NCBI GenBank assembly: GCA_019744815.1 | Contig: JAIEUA010000004.1 | Coordinates: forward strand, 62,001 to 126,000 | DNA from: Phycisphaerales bacterium | Lineage (GTDB): Bacteria > Planctomycetota > Phycisphaerae > Phycisphaerales > UBA1924 | Length of the DNA: 64,000 nucleotides | Direction: 5' to 3' | Part shown: positions 35,772-45,204 of the stretch, piece after piece | Layout of the letters: every line of letters starts with the position of its first letter | Position numbering within the stretch: position 1 is the stretch's first letter | Notes under the pieces: model-generated | Database searches by the model: none | What the model was told of the DNA's origin: nothing | The model's input: only the letters and a program-made list of their open reading frames with translations | Translations under genes and position numbers: made by a program

Positions 35772-35810
35772 GGTAGAGCTTTCGGGTAGAGCCTTCGGGT
35801 AGAGCCTCTG
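35772..35810 (+). repeat. 13-base tandem repeat, three units
   Basis: GGTAGAGCTTTCG, GGTAGAGCCTTCG, GGTAGAGCCTCTG in the gap before the AhpD-like gene. Confidence 0.85.
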
Positions 35811-35901
35811 CCGTAAGCCAGAGGCCGTCGTGACCTGAACCTCGCCCCTCACCCTCGCGGGACTCGGTGCCTCACGTTGTGCAACCCGCGTACGGTTTCC
35901 C

Positions 35902-36315
35902 ATGAACCGTTACGAGCAGTTCCAGGCTTACCGCACCAAGATGAACTCCCGCATCCTCGGCGACGACGCCGCCCGCGCCGCGGCGGGTGCCGCGCGGGCC
36001 GATGGCTCCGTGGCACAGGGAGCCACCCTCGTCACCAAACGCTTCTTCTCGCTCGATCACCAGACGTACACCGACGGGGCGCTACCGGTCAAGACCAAGG
36101 AACTGCTCGGGCTTGTCGCCTCCGCGGTGCTCCGCTGTGACGACTGCATCGCGTACCACATTGATCAGTGCGTGAACCTTGGTTGCAGCGACGAAGAGAT
36201 CTGGGAATCGCTCGATGTCGCCCTCATCGTGGGCGGCAGCATCGTGATCCCCCACCTCCGCCGCGGCATTGAGTTCCTGGATCAAGCCCGGCTCAACCAG
36301 GCGAGCAAGAAGTAA
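35902..36315 (+). CDS. AhpD-like / carboxymuconolactone decarboxylase family protein
   Basis: A 137-residue helical protein of the AhpD/CMD superfamily. The redox motif is CDDCIAYHID (CxxC with the downstream His) near residue 75, preceded by KTKELLGLVASAVLR, the usual helix. A partner acidic residue lies in NLGCSDEEIWESLDVALIVGG. Members act as alkylhydroperoxidase-type disulphide reductases or decarboxylases; the CxxCxxxH motif favours the former. It is on the plus strand, 25 bases before the CCA-adding-type gene. Confidence 0.85.
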   Translation: MNRYEQFQAYRTKMNSRILGDDAARAAAGAARADGSVAQGATLVTKRFFSLDHQTYTDGALPVKTKELLGLVASAVLRCDDCIAYHIDQCVNLGCSDEEIWESLDVALIVGGSIVIPHLRRGIEFLDQARLNQASKK

Positions 36316-36340
36316 CCGCCGCGCCCGGTACACTCCCCGC

Positions 36341-37657
36341 ATGGCCCGTCCGAGCCAGTCCGTCGAGCGAGACCCCGAGGCCGTGCCGCCCCGGGAGGCC
36401 GCCGCGTGGATTGTCCGGGTCCTCCGCGACGAGGGGCACATTGCCAACTTCGCCGGCGGCTGCGTCCGCGATGAACTGCTGGGCCTCCATCCGCTGGATT
36501 ACGACGTCGCCACCAGCGCCCGCCCCGACGACATCCAGAAGATCTTCCCTCGAGCCTCGCAGGTCGGCGCGGCCTTCGGCGTCATGATCGTCCGCAAGCA
36601 CGGCGTCACCGTGGAGGTCGCCACCTTCCGCGCCGATGGGCCGTATTCCGACAAGCGCCGCCCCGATTCGATCACCTTTGCAGACGAGGCGGCGGACGCC
36701 CGGCGCCGCGACTTCACCATCAACGCGCTCTTTCTGGATCCCTTCAAGCCCGCCGACGATCCAACTCGAGTGATCGATCATGTCGGCGGCGTCGCGGATC
36801 TGCAGGCACGCATCGTCCGCGCCGTCGGCGATCCCAACGCTCGGCTCGACGAGGACCATCTGCGTGCTCTTCGCGCGGTGCGCTTCGCGACTCGGCTGGG
36901 CTTCGAGATCGAGAACGTCACCGCCGCCGCCATCCGCGCGCACGCCAACCAGCTCCGCGGGGTCAGCCGCGAACGCATCGGAGACGAGGTGCGGCTGATG
37001 CTGGCCCGGTCGACGCGAGCGGCCTCGATGCGGTGCCTCAGCGAGCTCACGCTGGACGTCCCGGTCTTCGAGCGTCCGGCCGATCCCGACAGCCCGGGCG
37101 CCCGCGGCGACTACCCCACTTTGTCCCAGGTCGCCGACCCGCTCGATGTCGCGGCTGCGCTCGCCGGCGCTCTGTTGGACCGCTGGTCGTCCGACTTGCT
37201 CGCCGCCACACCCAAGGGCGAGGGAGCCCGGCTCGACGCTCTGCGTGTCACCCGCCAGGCCCTGTGCCTCAGCAACGAGGAACGAGACGATTGCCTGCAG
37301 ACGCTGTCGGCCCTGGCCGCGATGAAGCACCGATGGTCCGACCTGGCGGTGGCCGCTCGGAAGCGGCTCGCCGCAGGGGCTCGATTTTCCGCCGCGATCG
37401 CGCTCCTGGGGGGGATCCAGCCCGATCTCGCCTTGGCGATCTCGGCGGACGTTCGGGAGCTATCTGGACATTTCGGTGGACTTTCACCCACGCCGTTCAT
37501 CAACGGGGAGACCCTGATCGCCGCCGGCCTGCGCCCCGGCCCACGCTTCAAGGTGCTGCTGGATCAGGTCTACGACGCCCAATTGGAGGGTCGGGTTCGC
37601 GAACCCTCGTCGGCGCTCGCGTTGGCGATGGAACTCGACCGCGCGTCGGGGGTCTAA
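36341..37657 (+). CDS. CCA tRNA nucleotidyltransferase / poly(A) polymerase family protein
   Basis: A 438-residue class II nucleotidyltransferase. The head domain has FAGGCVRDELLG (residues about 37-48), LDYDVAT with the metal-binding Asp pair, and VATFRADGPY; the neck has RRDFTINALFLDP, then EDHLRALRAVRFATRLGFEIE and GVSRERIGDEVRLML. These are the standard motifs of the CCA-adding/PcnB family. No HD domain is evident in the C-terminal 200 residues, which differ from E. coli Cca. The tRNA-Gln gene in this window has no encoded CCA, so a CCA-adding activity is needed in the cell. Confidence 0.9.
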   Translation: MARPSQSVERDPEAVPPREAAAWIVRVLRDEGHIANFAGGCVRDELLGLHPLDYDVATSARPDDIQKIFPRASQVGAAFGVMIVRKHGVTVEVATFRADGPYSDKRRPDSITFADEAADARRRDFTINALFLDPFKPADDPTRVIDHVGGVADLQARIVRAVGDPNARLDEDHLRALRAVRFATRLGFEIENVTAAAIRAHANQLRGVSRERIGDEVRLMLARSTRAASMRCLSELTLDVPVFERPADPDSPGARGDYPTLSQVADPLDVAAALAGALLDRWSSDLLAATPKGEGARLDALRVTRQALCLSNEERDDCLQTLSALAAMKHRWSDLAVAARKRLAAGARFSAAIALLGGIQPDLALAISADVRELSGHFGGLSPTPFINGETLIAAGLRPGPRFKVLLDQVYDAQLEGRVREPSSALALAMELDRASGV

Positions 37658-37779
37658 CCTCTCGCGAACTGGATCTACCCCCTCGGAATCTCAAACCGGG
37701 GCGGCGCGAACCCGGTAGGAACCGGGACAGAACGAGTCCTGAAAGCGGCCGCCCCGGAGCGGCTTGTGGAGGTGCTTCG

Positions 37780-38955
37780 ATGCTGCAACGGATTGGCAAA
37801 GCTCTTACTTCTCTGGCCCGCGGCACGCTCGCCGCCCTGGTCGGCGTCGCGGCGATCACGCCGATGGTCGCCCGGGCCCAAACCGGCGATTCCCCGACGC
37901 CCGCCCGTGTGTACTACATGGAGGTGACGGGCGAGTTCGGCTACGAGATCACCCAGACGCCCATCCGCGAGGCGATGCGTGACGCCCGCAACCAGGGCGC
38001 CGACGTGGTGATCGTCAAGCTCGACTCCACCCCGAAGATCGGCGAGTACGAAAAGCTCCCCGATGACAAGCAGAGCTTCGACGAGCTGTTCCGGGCCCAG
38101 GAGATCCTCCCGATCTTCACCGATGAGATCCGGCGCGAGTGGACCAAGAAGCCCCGCATCGTCTTCTGGGTGAAGAAGGCCATGGGCGGCGCCGCCTTCA
38201 TGCCCTTCGTCGCTCCCGAGATCTACATGACCAGCGACGCCCGGATGGGCGGCGTCGGCGGCATCGGCGTGATGCTCGGCAGCACCGGCGACGAGGTCGT
38301 TCGCCAGAAGCAGTACTCGCTCCGCATGGCCCGAGCCGAGGGCTACCTGATCGCTGGCGGCTACGACCCCAAGATCATCCGCGCCATGGCCGAACCCAAG
38401 TATGTGCTGTCGTACCGCCTCGAAGGTGGCCGCCCTGTCTTCCTGGAGCGTCTGCCCGAGCGTCCCGATGAGTTCGTCCTGACCACCGACGAGGACGACT
38501 CGATGGAGGCCGTGGTCCGCGGCCAGACCCGCAGCGTCCTGACGCTGACGGCCGACACGGCCCGCGCGATCGGCGTTTCCAAGGGCACCGCGGACAACTT
38601 TGACGACTTGATGTTCCAGCTCGGCCTGAGCCGCAACCACACCATGATCCAGGGCCGCGCCGCCCGCATTCTGGACGGCTGGAAGCGCGACGTGGAGATC
38701 GCCTCGAAGGAGATCAAGAAGCGCCTCGAGGAGTTCTCCCAGGGTGCCGAGGGTCAGGGCGCCAACACCTACGACGCCCGCACGCAGATGCGTGGCAAGC
38801 AGATCCGCCAGATTGACGAGATCATCGCCCGCCTCACCCGCTTCCAGGAAGCCTTCGGGCCTCGCTGGCACGGCGTGAACGGCGTACCGCCGGTCTCTCA
38901 GTTCCGCATCCTGAAGGAGCAGATCGAGCTGCAGCAGCTCATCGACAAGAAGTAA
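37780..38955 (+). CDS. exported ClpP/SppA-fold protein lacking the serine nucleophile
   Basis: A 391-residue exported protein with the ClpP-crotonase fold of SppA/NfeD-type membrane proteases. Signal peptide MLQRIGKALTSLARGTLAAL then VGVAAITPMVARA; GGAGG eight bases upstream fixes the start. The fold is seen in ADVVIVKLDSTP, IVFWVKKAMGGAAFMPF, APEIYMTSDARMGGVGGIG. Where active relatives have a SAGA/SAAA serine, this protein has MGGAAF, and the candidate Lys is Arg (MARAEG). It is followed by a homologue with both residues. A long C-terminal helix (RQIDEIIARLTRFQE) ends the protein. Probably an inactive partner. Confidence 0.75.
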   Translation: MLQRIGKALTSLARGTLAALVGVAAITPMVARAQTGDSPTPARVYYMEVTGEFGYEITQTPIREAMRDARNQGADVVIVKLDSTPKIGEYEKLPDDKQSFDELFRAQEILPIFTDEIRREWTKKPRIVFWVKKAMGGAAFMPFVAPEIYMTSDARMGGVGGIGVMLGSTGDEVVRQKQYSLRMARAEGYLIAGGYDPKIIRAMAEPKYVLSYRLEGGRPVFLERLPERPDEFVLTTDEDDSMEAVVRGQTRSVLTLTADTARAIGVSKGTADNFDDLMFQLGLSRNHTMIQGRAARILDGWKRDVEIASKEIKKRLEEFSQGAEGQGANTYDARTQMRGKQIRQIDEIIARLTRFQEAFGPRWHGVNGVPPVSQFRILKEQIELQQLIDKK

Positions 38956-39021
38956 CTCAACGGCCTCCAACCTTTCTTCTGACGCCAGAATTCTCGCTCA
39001 CCGCTCGACACGGAACCACTC

Positions 39022-40410
39022 ATGAAACTCCACCAACTCAAGACCAAGCTCGCTTCCGCTCTGGTCCGCACGCTCAGCGTGGCCGTCATCGGACTGGCCC
39101 TCACCCTCCCCGCGGCTCACGCCGATGCCGCCGCTCGCGCCAAGCTCACCCTCAAGGACGGCAGCGTCGTCGAGGGCGAGCTCGTCCGCGAGGTGGACGG
39201 TTTGGTGTGGCTGAAGGTCTCGGTCAATGGCAAGGAGGAGACGAAGATGTTCACATCTTCGGACTACTCCAAGTTCCAGAAGATCGAGGACAGCGCCACC
39301 CCGGCCGCCACGACCCCGGCGAACGCTCCCAAGCCGGAGACGAAGCCTGAAAGCAAGCCGGACTCCCAGCCCGCCCCCGCGGCCTCGAAGCCCGCTCAGT
39401 CCGACTCGCAGACCCGCACCGCCAACCGTGTCCCCCGGGCCGCGGTTCTGACCCTGGGCGAAGGCGGCGACAAGGACATGGTCGGCATCTACGTCATGGC
39501 CAAGCCCCTCCGCGACGCCATCCCGCTGCTCAAGAAGGACAACATCGACATCGTCGTCTTCCGCGTCAACTCCGGCGGCGGCGCTCTGCTCGAGATCCAG
39601 AAGCTCTCGGACGTCATCTACGACGAGTATCGCAAGAACTTCCGCACGGTGGCCTGGATCGATTGGGCGATCTCCGCCGCGGCCATGACCTCTCACTGCA
39701 TCGAAGAGGTCTACATGACCCCCGAGGGTGCGTACGGGGCCTGCACCGGCTGGTTCGGGCAGCTCCAGGCCGTTCAGGGTCGCGGCCTTGAGGAGGTCCT
39801 GTTCCAGATGGAGAAGATCTCCGCCCGCGGCAACCACGATCCGCAGATCATGCGGGCCATGCAGATCATGGAGCCCTTGAGCGCCACGGTTTCCGACCGC
39901 GGGCAGGTGCAGTTCTACAACGACACCACCTCGGGCAACATCGTCCTCAACCCCAAGGGTCGCGTCTTCACCTTCACCTCCCAGACCGCCGAGGCCGTGC
40001 GTTTCTCCTCAGGCACCGCCTCGACCCTGGACGAACTCGCCAAGGCGATGAACCTGCAGGAGGTCGAGTGGGTCGGCGTCAAGAAGCCCGGCTTTGCCTG
40101 GCCGATCTGCGCCGCCGAGCAGATGCAGATGGACTTCCGCGACAAGACCTACAAGGACGAGCAGTCGCTCGACGAGTACCGGATCACGCTCGACGCCGCC
40201 ATGCAGATGGCCGCCCAGGGTGACGACGAGCGCAAGGCCAAGCTCGCCGGCAAGGCCCGCGAAGCCATGAACAAGATCATTTCCGCCATCAACAACAACC
40301 CCAACCTGGCGCTCTTCAAGTTCAACCTCTACCCCGATCGCTTCCGCGAGGAGTGGATCGAGCCCACGGAGAAGAAGATCCGCGAGCTGCTCAAGAAGGA
40401 AAAGAAGTAA
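39022..40410 (+). CDS. exported ClpP/SppA-fold protease-like protein
   Basis: A 462-residue exported protein with signal peptide MKLHQLKTKLASALVRTLSV then ending AAHADA. A small beta-domain (KLTLKDGSVVEGELVREVDG) and a Lys/Pro/Ser-rich linker precede the ClpP-like core: IDIVVFRVNSGGGALLEIQK, then AWIDWAISAAAMTSHCIEE with a candidate catalytic serine in ISAAAM, VYMTPEGAYGA, and MEKISARGNHDPQIMRAM with a candidate lysine. This matches the Ser-Lys pattern of NfeD/SppA-type peptidases. It lies 66 bases after its paralogue, and a strong terminator closes the pair. Confidence 0.8.
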   Translation: MKLHQLKTKLASALVRTLSVAVIGLALTLPAAHADAAARAKLTLKDGSVVEGELVREVDGLVWLKVSVNGKEETKMFTSSDYSKFQKIEDSATPAATTPANAPKPETKPESKPDSQPAPAASKPAQSDSQTRTANRVPRAAVLTLGEGGDKDMVGIYVMAKPLRDAIPLLKKDNIDIVVFRVNSGGGALLEIQKLSDVIYDEYRKNFRTVAWIDWAISAAAMTSHCIEEVYMTPEGAYGACTGWFGQLQAVQGRGLEEVLFQMEKISARGNHDPQIMRAMQIMEPLSATVSDRGQVQFYNDTTSGNIVLNPKGRVFTFTSQTAEAVRFSSGTASTLDELAKAMNLQEVEWVGVKKPGFAWPICAAEQMQMDFRDKTYKDEQSLDEYRITLDAAMQMAAQGDDERKAKLAGKAREAMNKIISAINNNPNLALFKFNLYPDRFREEWIEPTEKKIRELLKKEKK

Positions 40411-40428
40411 ACAACATCCAGCTCCACC

Positions 40429-40454
40429 AACGCCGCGGCCACCCGCGGCGTTTT
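40429..40454 (+). terminator. terminator of the ClpP/SppA-fold gene pair
   Basis: A 10-bp stem AACGCCGCGG / CCGCGGCGTT with loop CCAC is followed by TTCA. Confidence 0.85.
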
Positions 40455-40596
40455 CATTGGTACACACCGTTGGCGTCCCGCCTGCGTCGGCGTCGGGGGG
40501 AGTCCTTCCCGGCCCCGCCGGCGTCCGCCGCCTGTACGATGGCGTGTCGCCCACAGCCCACTGCGCGGGCTGAATCCCGCGGCTCTGAAAGGTCCC

Positions 40597-42336
40597 ATGG
40601 CCACAACATCTCTTTCGACCTCCATCCCCGCCGCTCTCGACGCCACCGCGTTCGAGGCCGTCGAGCCGTTCTTCTCCGAGCTCCTCCGCCGTCCCGTGCG
40701 ATCCGGTGCGGAGTTTGATCAGTGGCTCCTGGATCGCAGCGAGCTCGACGCCGCCTGCTCCGAGGCCCAGGCGAACCTCTACATCACCATGACCTGCGGC
40801 ACCGACGATGCAAACGCTCAGAAGGCGTACGCGGATTACGTCGAGCACGTCGTCCCCAAGCTCAAGCCCCTAAGCTTCGAGCTCGACCGGCGTCTGGTCG
40901 AGCTCTCGAAGAGCTTCGCCTCGCCGCGGCACTCGATTCTCGTCCGCGACACCTCCGCGGACGTCGAGCTCTATCGCCCCGAGAACGTCCCGATCGAGAC
41001 GGAACTGGCCAAGCTCAGCCAGTCGTACGACCAGGTCATCGGCGGCATGACCGTGCAGTTCGAGGGCCAGGAGCGCACCCTGCCGCAGATGGCCGTGTTC
41101 CAGGAGCGGACCGACCGCGATCTGCGTGAACGCGCCTTCCGCACCGTCACCGAGCGACGGCTGCAGGATCGCGACACCATCGAGGGGCTGTTCGATCGGA
41201 TGGTGACGCTGCGGCACACGGTGGCCACCAACGCGGGCTTTGACGGTTTCGCTGCCTACGCCTTCAAGGCCAAGCACCGCTTCGACTACACCCCCAAGCA
41301 CTGCTTCGACTTCCACGAGAGCTGCGAGCGGCTGATCGTTCCGATGATCCGGCGGCAAGAAGAACGCCGCAAGAGAAGCCTGGGCGTCGACACGCTCCGC
41401 CCCTGGGACCTCGCGGTGGATGTCAAGGGCCGCGCCCCGCTGAAGCCGTTCCAGGGCGGGGCCGACCTGATGCAGCGCACCGTCTCGACCTTCCGCCGGC
41501 TGGATCCTCGCCTGGCCGACATGCTCTCCACGATGGGCACGGGCAGCGAGGCCCGCGGCGCCCGGGACGGAGCCGGGCTCGACCTTGATTCGCGCAAGGG
41601 CAAAGCGCCCGGCGGGTACCAGTACATGCGCGACCGGTCCCGCAAGCCGTTCATCTTCATGAACGCCGCCAACACCAGCCGCGACGTCACGACCATGCTG
41701 CACGAGGCCGGGCACGCGTTCCACTCGATGCTCACGGTGGACGAGCCGCTGCTGGCGTACCGACACGCCCCGATGGAGTTCTGCGAGGTCGCCAGCATGA
41801 GCATGGAGCTGCTCACGCTTCCTCATGTAAACGGCGAGCAGGGCTTCTACCGCACCCAGGACGAGTACGACCGCGCCAAACGCCAGCAGATCGAACGCAG
41901 CGTCTTCCTCCTGCCCTGGATCGCCACCATCGACGCGTTCCAGCACTGGATCTACGCCAACCCCACGCACTCTCGCGAGCAGCGCAAGAACTTCTGGCTG
42001 ACCTTGGACTCACGCTTCGGCAGCTCCTGCTCCTGGGACGGACTGGAGGATGCTCGCGCGTATCTCTGGCACCGCCAGCCGCACCTGTTCAGCGTCCCCT
42101 TCTATTACATCGAGTACGGGATCGCCCAGCTCGGGGCCCTCCAGCTCTGGCTCCTCAGCCTCGAGAAGGGCGAGCGAGCCGCCGTCGACCATTACCTCCA
42201 CGCCCTCTCCCTGGGCGGGAGCCGGACGCTCCCGGACCTGTTCAAAGCCTGCGGCCTGCGCTTCGACTTCGGCGCGGACACCATCCGACGTCTCGTGGAT
42301 CAAGCCGAGAAGGAACTCGACCGGTTGCCGGAATAA
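40597..42336 (+). CDS. M3 family oligoendopeptidase (PepF-like)
   Basis: A 579-residue cytoplasmic zinc peptidase. The metal site is HEAGHAFHSML, His369-Glu370 ... His373, with the third ligand in MEFCEVASMSMELL about 28 residues on. Other M3 features include FDYTPKHCFDFHE and the C-terminal YIEYGIAQLGALQLW. Length fits oligoendopeptidase F-type enzymes, which digest short peptides. No signal peptide. It stands alone, 186 bases after the preceding terminator-closed unit. Confidence 0.9.
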   Translation: MATTSLSTSIPAALDATAFEAVEPFFSELLRRPVRSGAEFDQWLLDRSELDAACSEAQANLYITMTCGTDDANAQKAYADYVEHVVPKLKPLSFELDRRLVELSKSFASPRHSILVRDTSADVELYRPENVPIETELAKLSQSYDQVIGGMTVQFEGQERTLPQMAVFQERTDRDLRERAFRTVTERRLQDRDTIEGLFDRMVTLRHTVATNAGFDGFAAYAFKAKHRFDYTPKHCFDFHESCERLIVPMIRRQEERRKRSLGVDTLRPWDLAVDVKGRAPLKPFQGGADLMQRTVSTFRRLDPRLADMLSTMGTGSEARGARDGAGLDLDSRKGKAPGGYQYMRDRSRKPFIFMNAANTSRDVTTMLHEAGHAFHSMLTVDEPLLAYRHAPMEFCEVASMSMELLTLPHVNGEQGFYRTQDEYDRAKRQQIERSVFLLPWIATIDAFQHWIYANPTHSREQRKNFWLTLDSRFGSSCSWDGLEDARAYLWHRQPHLFSVPFYYIEYGIAQLGALQLWLLSLEKGERAAVDHYLHALSLGGSRTLPDLFKACGLRFDFGADTIRRLVDQAEKELDRLPE

Positions 42337-42395
42337 CCAACCCACGCGGCCGCGCGGGATCGGGCGTCAGAGATGGTCCGACTCGTGACTCACGT

Positions 42396-42422
42396 GGTGC
42401 GTGTCGCTGGGTGACACGCACC
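42396..42422 (+). other. 10-bp hairpin after the M3 peptidase gene
   Basis: GGTGCGTGTC and GACACGCACC enclose GCTGGGT. It lacks a T tract, so it may be a weak terminator or an unrelated structure. Confidence 0.5.
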
Positions 42423-42611
42423 GCCGCAGACGCGACGCATGGTCCGTGTTTCGCTCGCGTTCTTCACTGGACCTTCGTCCTGCCGCGCTCGCAACTCACC
42501 CAGCCCGCACAGACCGCACCACTTCCGGCGGGTCTCGAAATAGCTCCATCCCATCGACAAGTCGCGACCCGTTGCCTCCGATGTTTCAGCACCTGCATGG
42601 AGGCGGTGCGT

Positions 42612-42830
42612 ATGGGTCCTACTGAAAAGTCATTCAATCAAGTCAAGGCCATCCTCGGCAAGCTCGACCGCTCGATCGACGAGGTTCGCGCTCGCCGTCA
42701 GACCGGCGATACCCGGCCTTTCCCGGTTCCGCAGCCCGCTGCCGCCCCCGCGGCGCCGGCGCCGCGGCCCGCTGAGAACCGGCCCAACAGCCCCTACGGG
42801 CGGGCCACTCCCCTCAGCTACGGCAGCTGA
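42612..42830 (+). CDS. small hypothetical protein, Pro/Ala-rich
   Basis: A 72-residue protein with start MGPTEKSFNQVKAILGKLDR, supported by GGAGGCGG six bases upstream. A short N-terminal helix (residues 5-30) is followed by a disordered region with repeated Pro and Ala (PVPQPAAAPAAPAPRPAENR). No signal peptide, cysteine or membrane segment. An in-frame ATG at 42597 would add five residues. Function unknown. Confidence 0.6.
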   Translation: MGPTEKSFNQVKAILGKLDRSIDEVRARRQTGDTRPFPVPQPAAAPAAPAPRPAENRPNSPYGRATPLSYGS

Positions 42831-42882
42831 ACTCCGGTTCGCGCCGGATCTTGAGAACACAATCACACCCAAGCGCCGCTCG

Positions 42883-44790
42883 TTATCGGGCGGCGTTGTC
42901 GTTGCCCGATCCGGACGGGCGTGACAGCGCCTTCTGCCGCTCGATCCAACGGTCCATCCGCTTCTCCAGGACCGCCAGCGGGATCGATCCGGCCCCCAGG
43001 ACCTCGTCGTGGAAGAGTCGCCGGTCGAAGCCCTCGCCCAAGGCCTTGGTGGCTCGATCCCGGAGCTCGCGGATCTTGATCTCTCCGATCTTGTAGCCGC
43101 AGGCCTGACCGGGCCAGCCGATGTAGCGATCGATCTCGCTGACGGTGTCCAGCTCGGTGCCCGCGCTGTTGGCGAGCATGTAGTCGATCGCTCGCTGGCG
43201 TGACCAGCCGAACGCGTGCATCCCGGTGTCGACCACCAGGCGGCAGGCTCGCCAGATCTCGTCGCTGAGACGCCCGAAGTAGTCGTACGGGTCGCTGTAC
43301 AAGCCGCGTCCGTTGGGGTTCGCTGCCGACCGTGCGTCGTCGCCCATCTCTCGTCCCAGCGACTCGGCGTAGAGGGCCCAGCCCTCGCCATACGCGGTGT
43401 ACCAGAGCGTGGTCCGGTACGGGTGCTGGTTGTCAACCTCGTCGGCGATCGCGCCCTGGAAGTGGTGTCCGGGCACGGCCTCGTGCAGCGTCAGCGAGAT
43501 CATGCCGTACTTGGGCCGCTGCTTGAGGTCGTAGGTGTTGACCATGAAGTAGCCGGGAACACCCGAGCGCACCGAGCCGGGGTAGTAGTACGCCGCGGGC
43601 GAACTGGGGGCCGCGAACCGCGGGATCGGCCGCACGCCGTAGCTCAATCGAGGCAGGGTCGCGAAGAGCCGGGGAAGCTCGGGATCGATCCGCTTGGCGA
43701 TGTCGCGATAGCCACGCAGCATCTCCTGCTCGTCGCTGAAGTAGAACCGGGGGTCTTTGCGGAGATACTCGACGAACTTCGCGAAGCGTTCTTCTCCCGA
43801 GTACCGGCCTTTCTCGGGCCAATCGGTCTCGTCGATCACCCGCATCATCTCGCCCTTGATCCGCGCGACCTCCGCCAGGCCGAGCTCGTGCACCTCCTTG
43901 GCCGACATCGGCGTCGTGGTGTGGAATCGCAACTGCAGGTCGTAGAAACCGATCCCGTCGACACCCTCCGCGGCTCCGATGCTCTCGCGGCACGCCGGGA
44001 TGTACTCCTTCTCCATGAACGCCGCGAGCTTCTCAAACGCGGGCACGATTCCCGAAGCGATCGCCTTGCTCGCCCGGGCGGCCGTCGCGTCGCCCGACGG
44101 CCTCGACCGCAGCGGGGTGTAGAACGCTGAAACGCTCGGGTCCTTCGCGATCTCGGGGCCGCAGTGCAACCGAATGCCCGCGACCGTGTCCGCCAGCACG
44201 ACCTTGGGCGGCACACGCTTGGCTTTCATCCCCTCTCGCATGTTTGCGATCTGCTGGTCGATCAAGACGGGGATCTGCTCCAGTCGCGTCACATAGTCCG
44301 CGACCTGTTTCTCCGTCGATAATGGCACCGACAGATACAGCTGCGGCAGCTGCACATGCGGACCGTCCAGAGCGTTGATGGGCATCTGCTCCGGCAGGAA
44401 CTTCGCGCTCCGCAGCGACAAGTCCAGCGTGTACTCCAAGAGGTCCGCGTCGAGCGCGTCGGCGTCGGCGAGCTTGGCTCGATCCAGCTTCCGAACCCGT
44501 TCGAGGATCGAGGCGGACTGGGCTCGCTGCGACGCGAGCGCCGCCGCGCTCACATCGCCCAGTTTGTCGTTGAATCGGAGGTCGCCCCGCGTGCTCGCCC
44601 CCTCCGGGCTCGCCATCGCGATCAGGTCGTAGTACTCATCGAGCAACGCCAGCACCGCCGGGTCCCGACCGGACAGCGTCGATTTGGTGGGGGGAATTCC
44701 CGCCGGCAGCTCCGCGGCACGGGCCACCCCGCTCGAACAGATCAAGCTCAGCATGGAAGCAACAACGGCCGCCTTGATTCGCGTGTGCAT
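42883..44790 (-). CDS. exported DUF885 protein, putative zinc metallopeptidase
   Basis: A 635-residue exported protein. Signal peptide MHTRIKAAVVASMLSLICSS then GVARA. DUF885 proteins are helical and carry an HExxxGHH metal site, here HEAVPGHHFQGAIADE near residue 436, with a downstream acidic residue in YGEGWALYAESLGREMG. Other family segments are MPINALDGPHVQLPQL and YYYPGSVRSGVPGYFMVN. It is expected to act outside the cytoplasm as a carboxypeptidase-like enzyme, though the family is poorly characterised. The leader has a hairpin GCGGGGCC/GGCCCCGC near 44824. Confidence 0.9.
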   Translation of the reverse strand: MHTRIKAAVVASMLSLICSSGVARAAELPAGIPPTKSTLSGRDPAVLALLDEYYDLIAMASPEGASTRGDLRFNDKLGDVSAAALASQRAQSASILERVRKLDRAKLADADALDADLLEYTLDLSLRSAKFLPEQMPINALDGPHVQLPQLYLSVPLSTEKQVADYVTRLEQIPVLIDQQIANMREGMKAKRVPPKVVLADTVAGIRLHCGPEIAKDPSVSAFYTPLRSRPSGDATAARASKAIASGIVPAFEKLAAFMEKEYIPACRESIGAAEGVDGIGFYDLQLRFHTTTPMSAKEVHELGLAEVARIKGEMMRVIDETDWPEKGRYSGEERFAKFVEYLRKDPRFYFSDEQEMLRGYRDIAKRIDPELPRLFATLPRLSYGVRPIPRFAAPSSPAAYYYPGSVRSGVPGYFMVNTYDLKQRPKYGMISLTLHEAVPGHHFQGAIADEVDNQHPYRTTLWYTAYGEGWALYAESLGREMGDDARSAANPNGRGLYSDPYDYFGRLSDEIWRACRLVVDTGMHAFGWSRQRAIDYMLANSAGTELDTVSEIDRYIGWPGQACGYKIGEIKIRELRDRATKALGEGFDRRLFHDEVLGAGSIPLAVLEKRMDRWIERQKALSRPSGSGNDNAAR

Positions 44791-45032
44791 CGACCGAGTC
44801 TACCGGCCTAGGAGCGATCGGGAGCGGGGCCTTCCGGGCCCCGCCGAAAAGCGTTCCTTCGTGGAGCAGCACGGAAAGATGACGGTCTTGCGGTCGCCCC
44901 GGCCGCTGTAAGACCGACAGCGACAGAAGGCAGCACTCCGGAAGGCGGACTGCCGCTCGCCGGGGTCGCCAAAGACACGCTCTCGGCCACTTGTCAGCAC
45001 GCGTCGGCTGCGTACCATTCGCACCGATCGCC

Positions 45033-45103
45033 TGGGGATTGGTGTAACGGTAGCACGAGTGACTCTGACTCACTTAGTCTAGGTTCGAATCCTAGATCCC
45101 CAA
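45033..45103 (+). tRNA. tRNA-Gln (anticodon CTG)
   Basis: The acceptor stem TGGGGAT pairs with ATCCCCA. The anticodon stem AGTGA / TCACT encloses CTCTGAC, giving anticodon CTG. The T arm is CTAGG-TTCGAAT-CCTAG. The U1-A72 pair is characteristic of tRNA-Gln. The discriminator is A and the 3' CCA is not encoded. It stands alone between an upstream minus-strand peptidase gene and a convergent minus-strand protease gene. Confidence 0.95.
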
Positions 45104-45155
45104 TTCGCCTCGCTGGCTCGTCCGTCCGACCGCTGAGAGATCCCGTGAAGGAACG

Positions 45156-45181
45156 AAAACGCCGCGGTTTCCCGCGGCGTT
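45156..45181 (-). terminator. terminator of the metzincin-like protease gene
   Basis: A 10-bp stem AACGCCGCGG / CCGCGGCGTT with a 4-base loop; on the minus strand TTCGTTCC follows. It may also end tRNA transcription from the other side. Confidence 0.85.
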
Positions 45182-45204
45182 GTCGTTGGTCTAGACGGCT
45201 CTCC

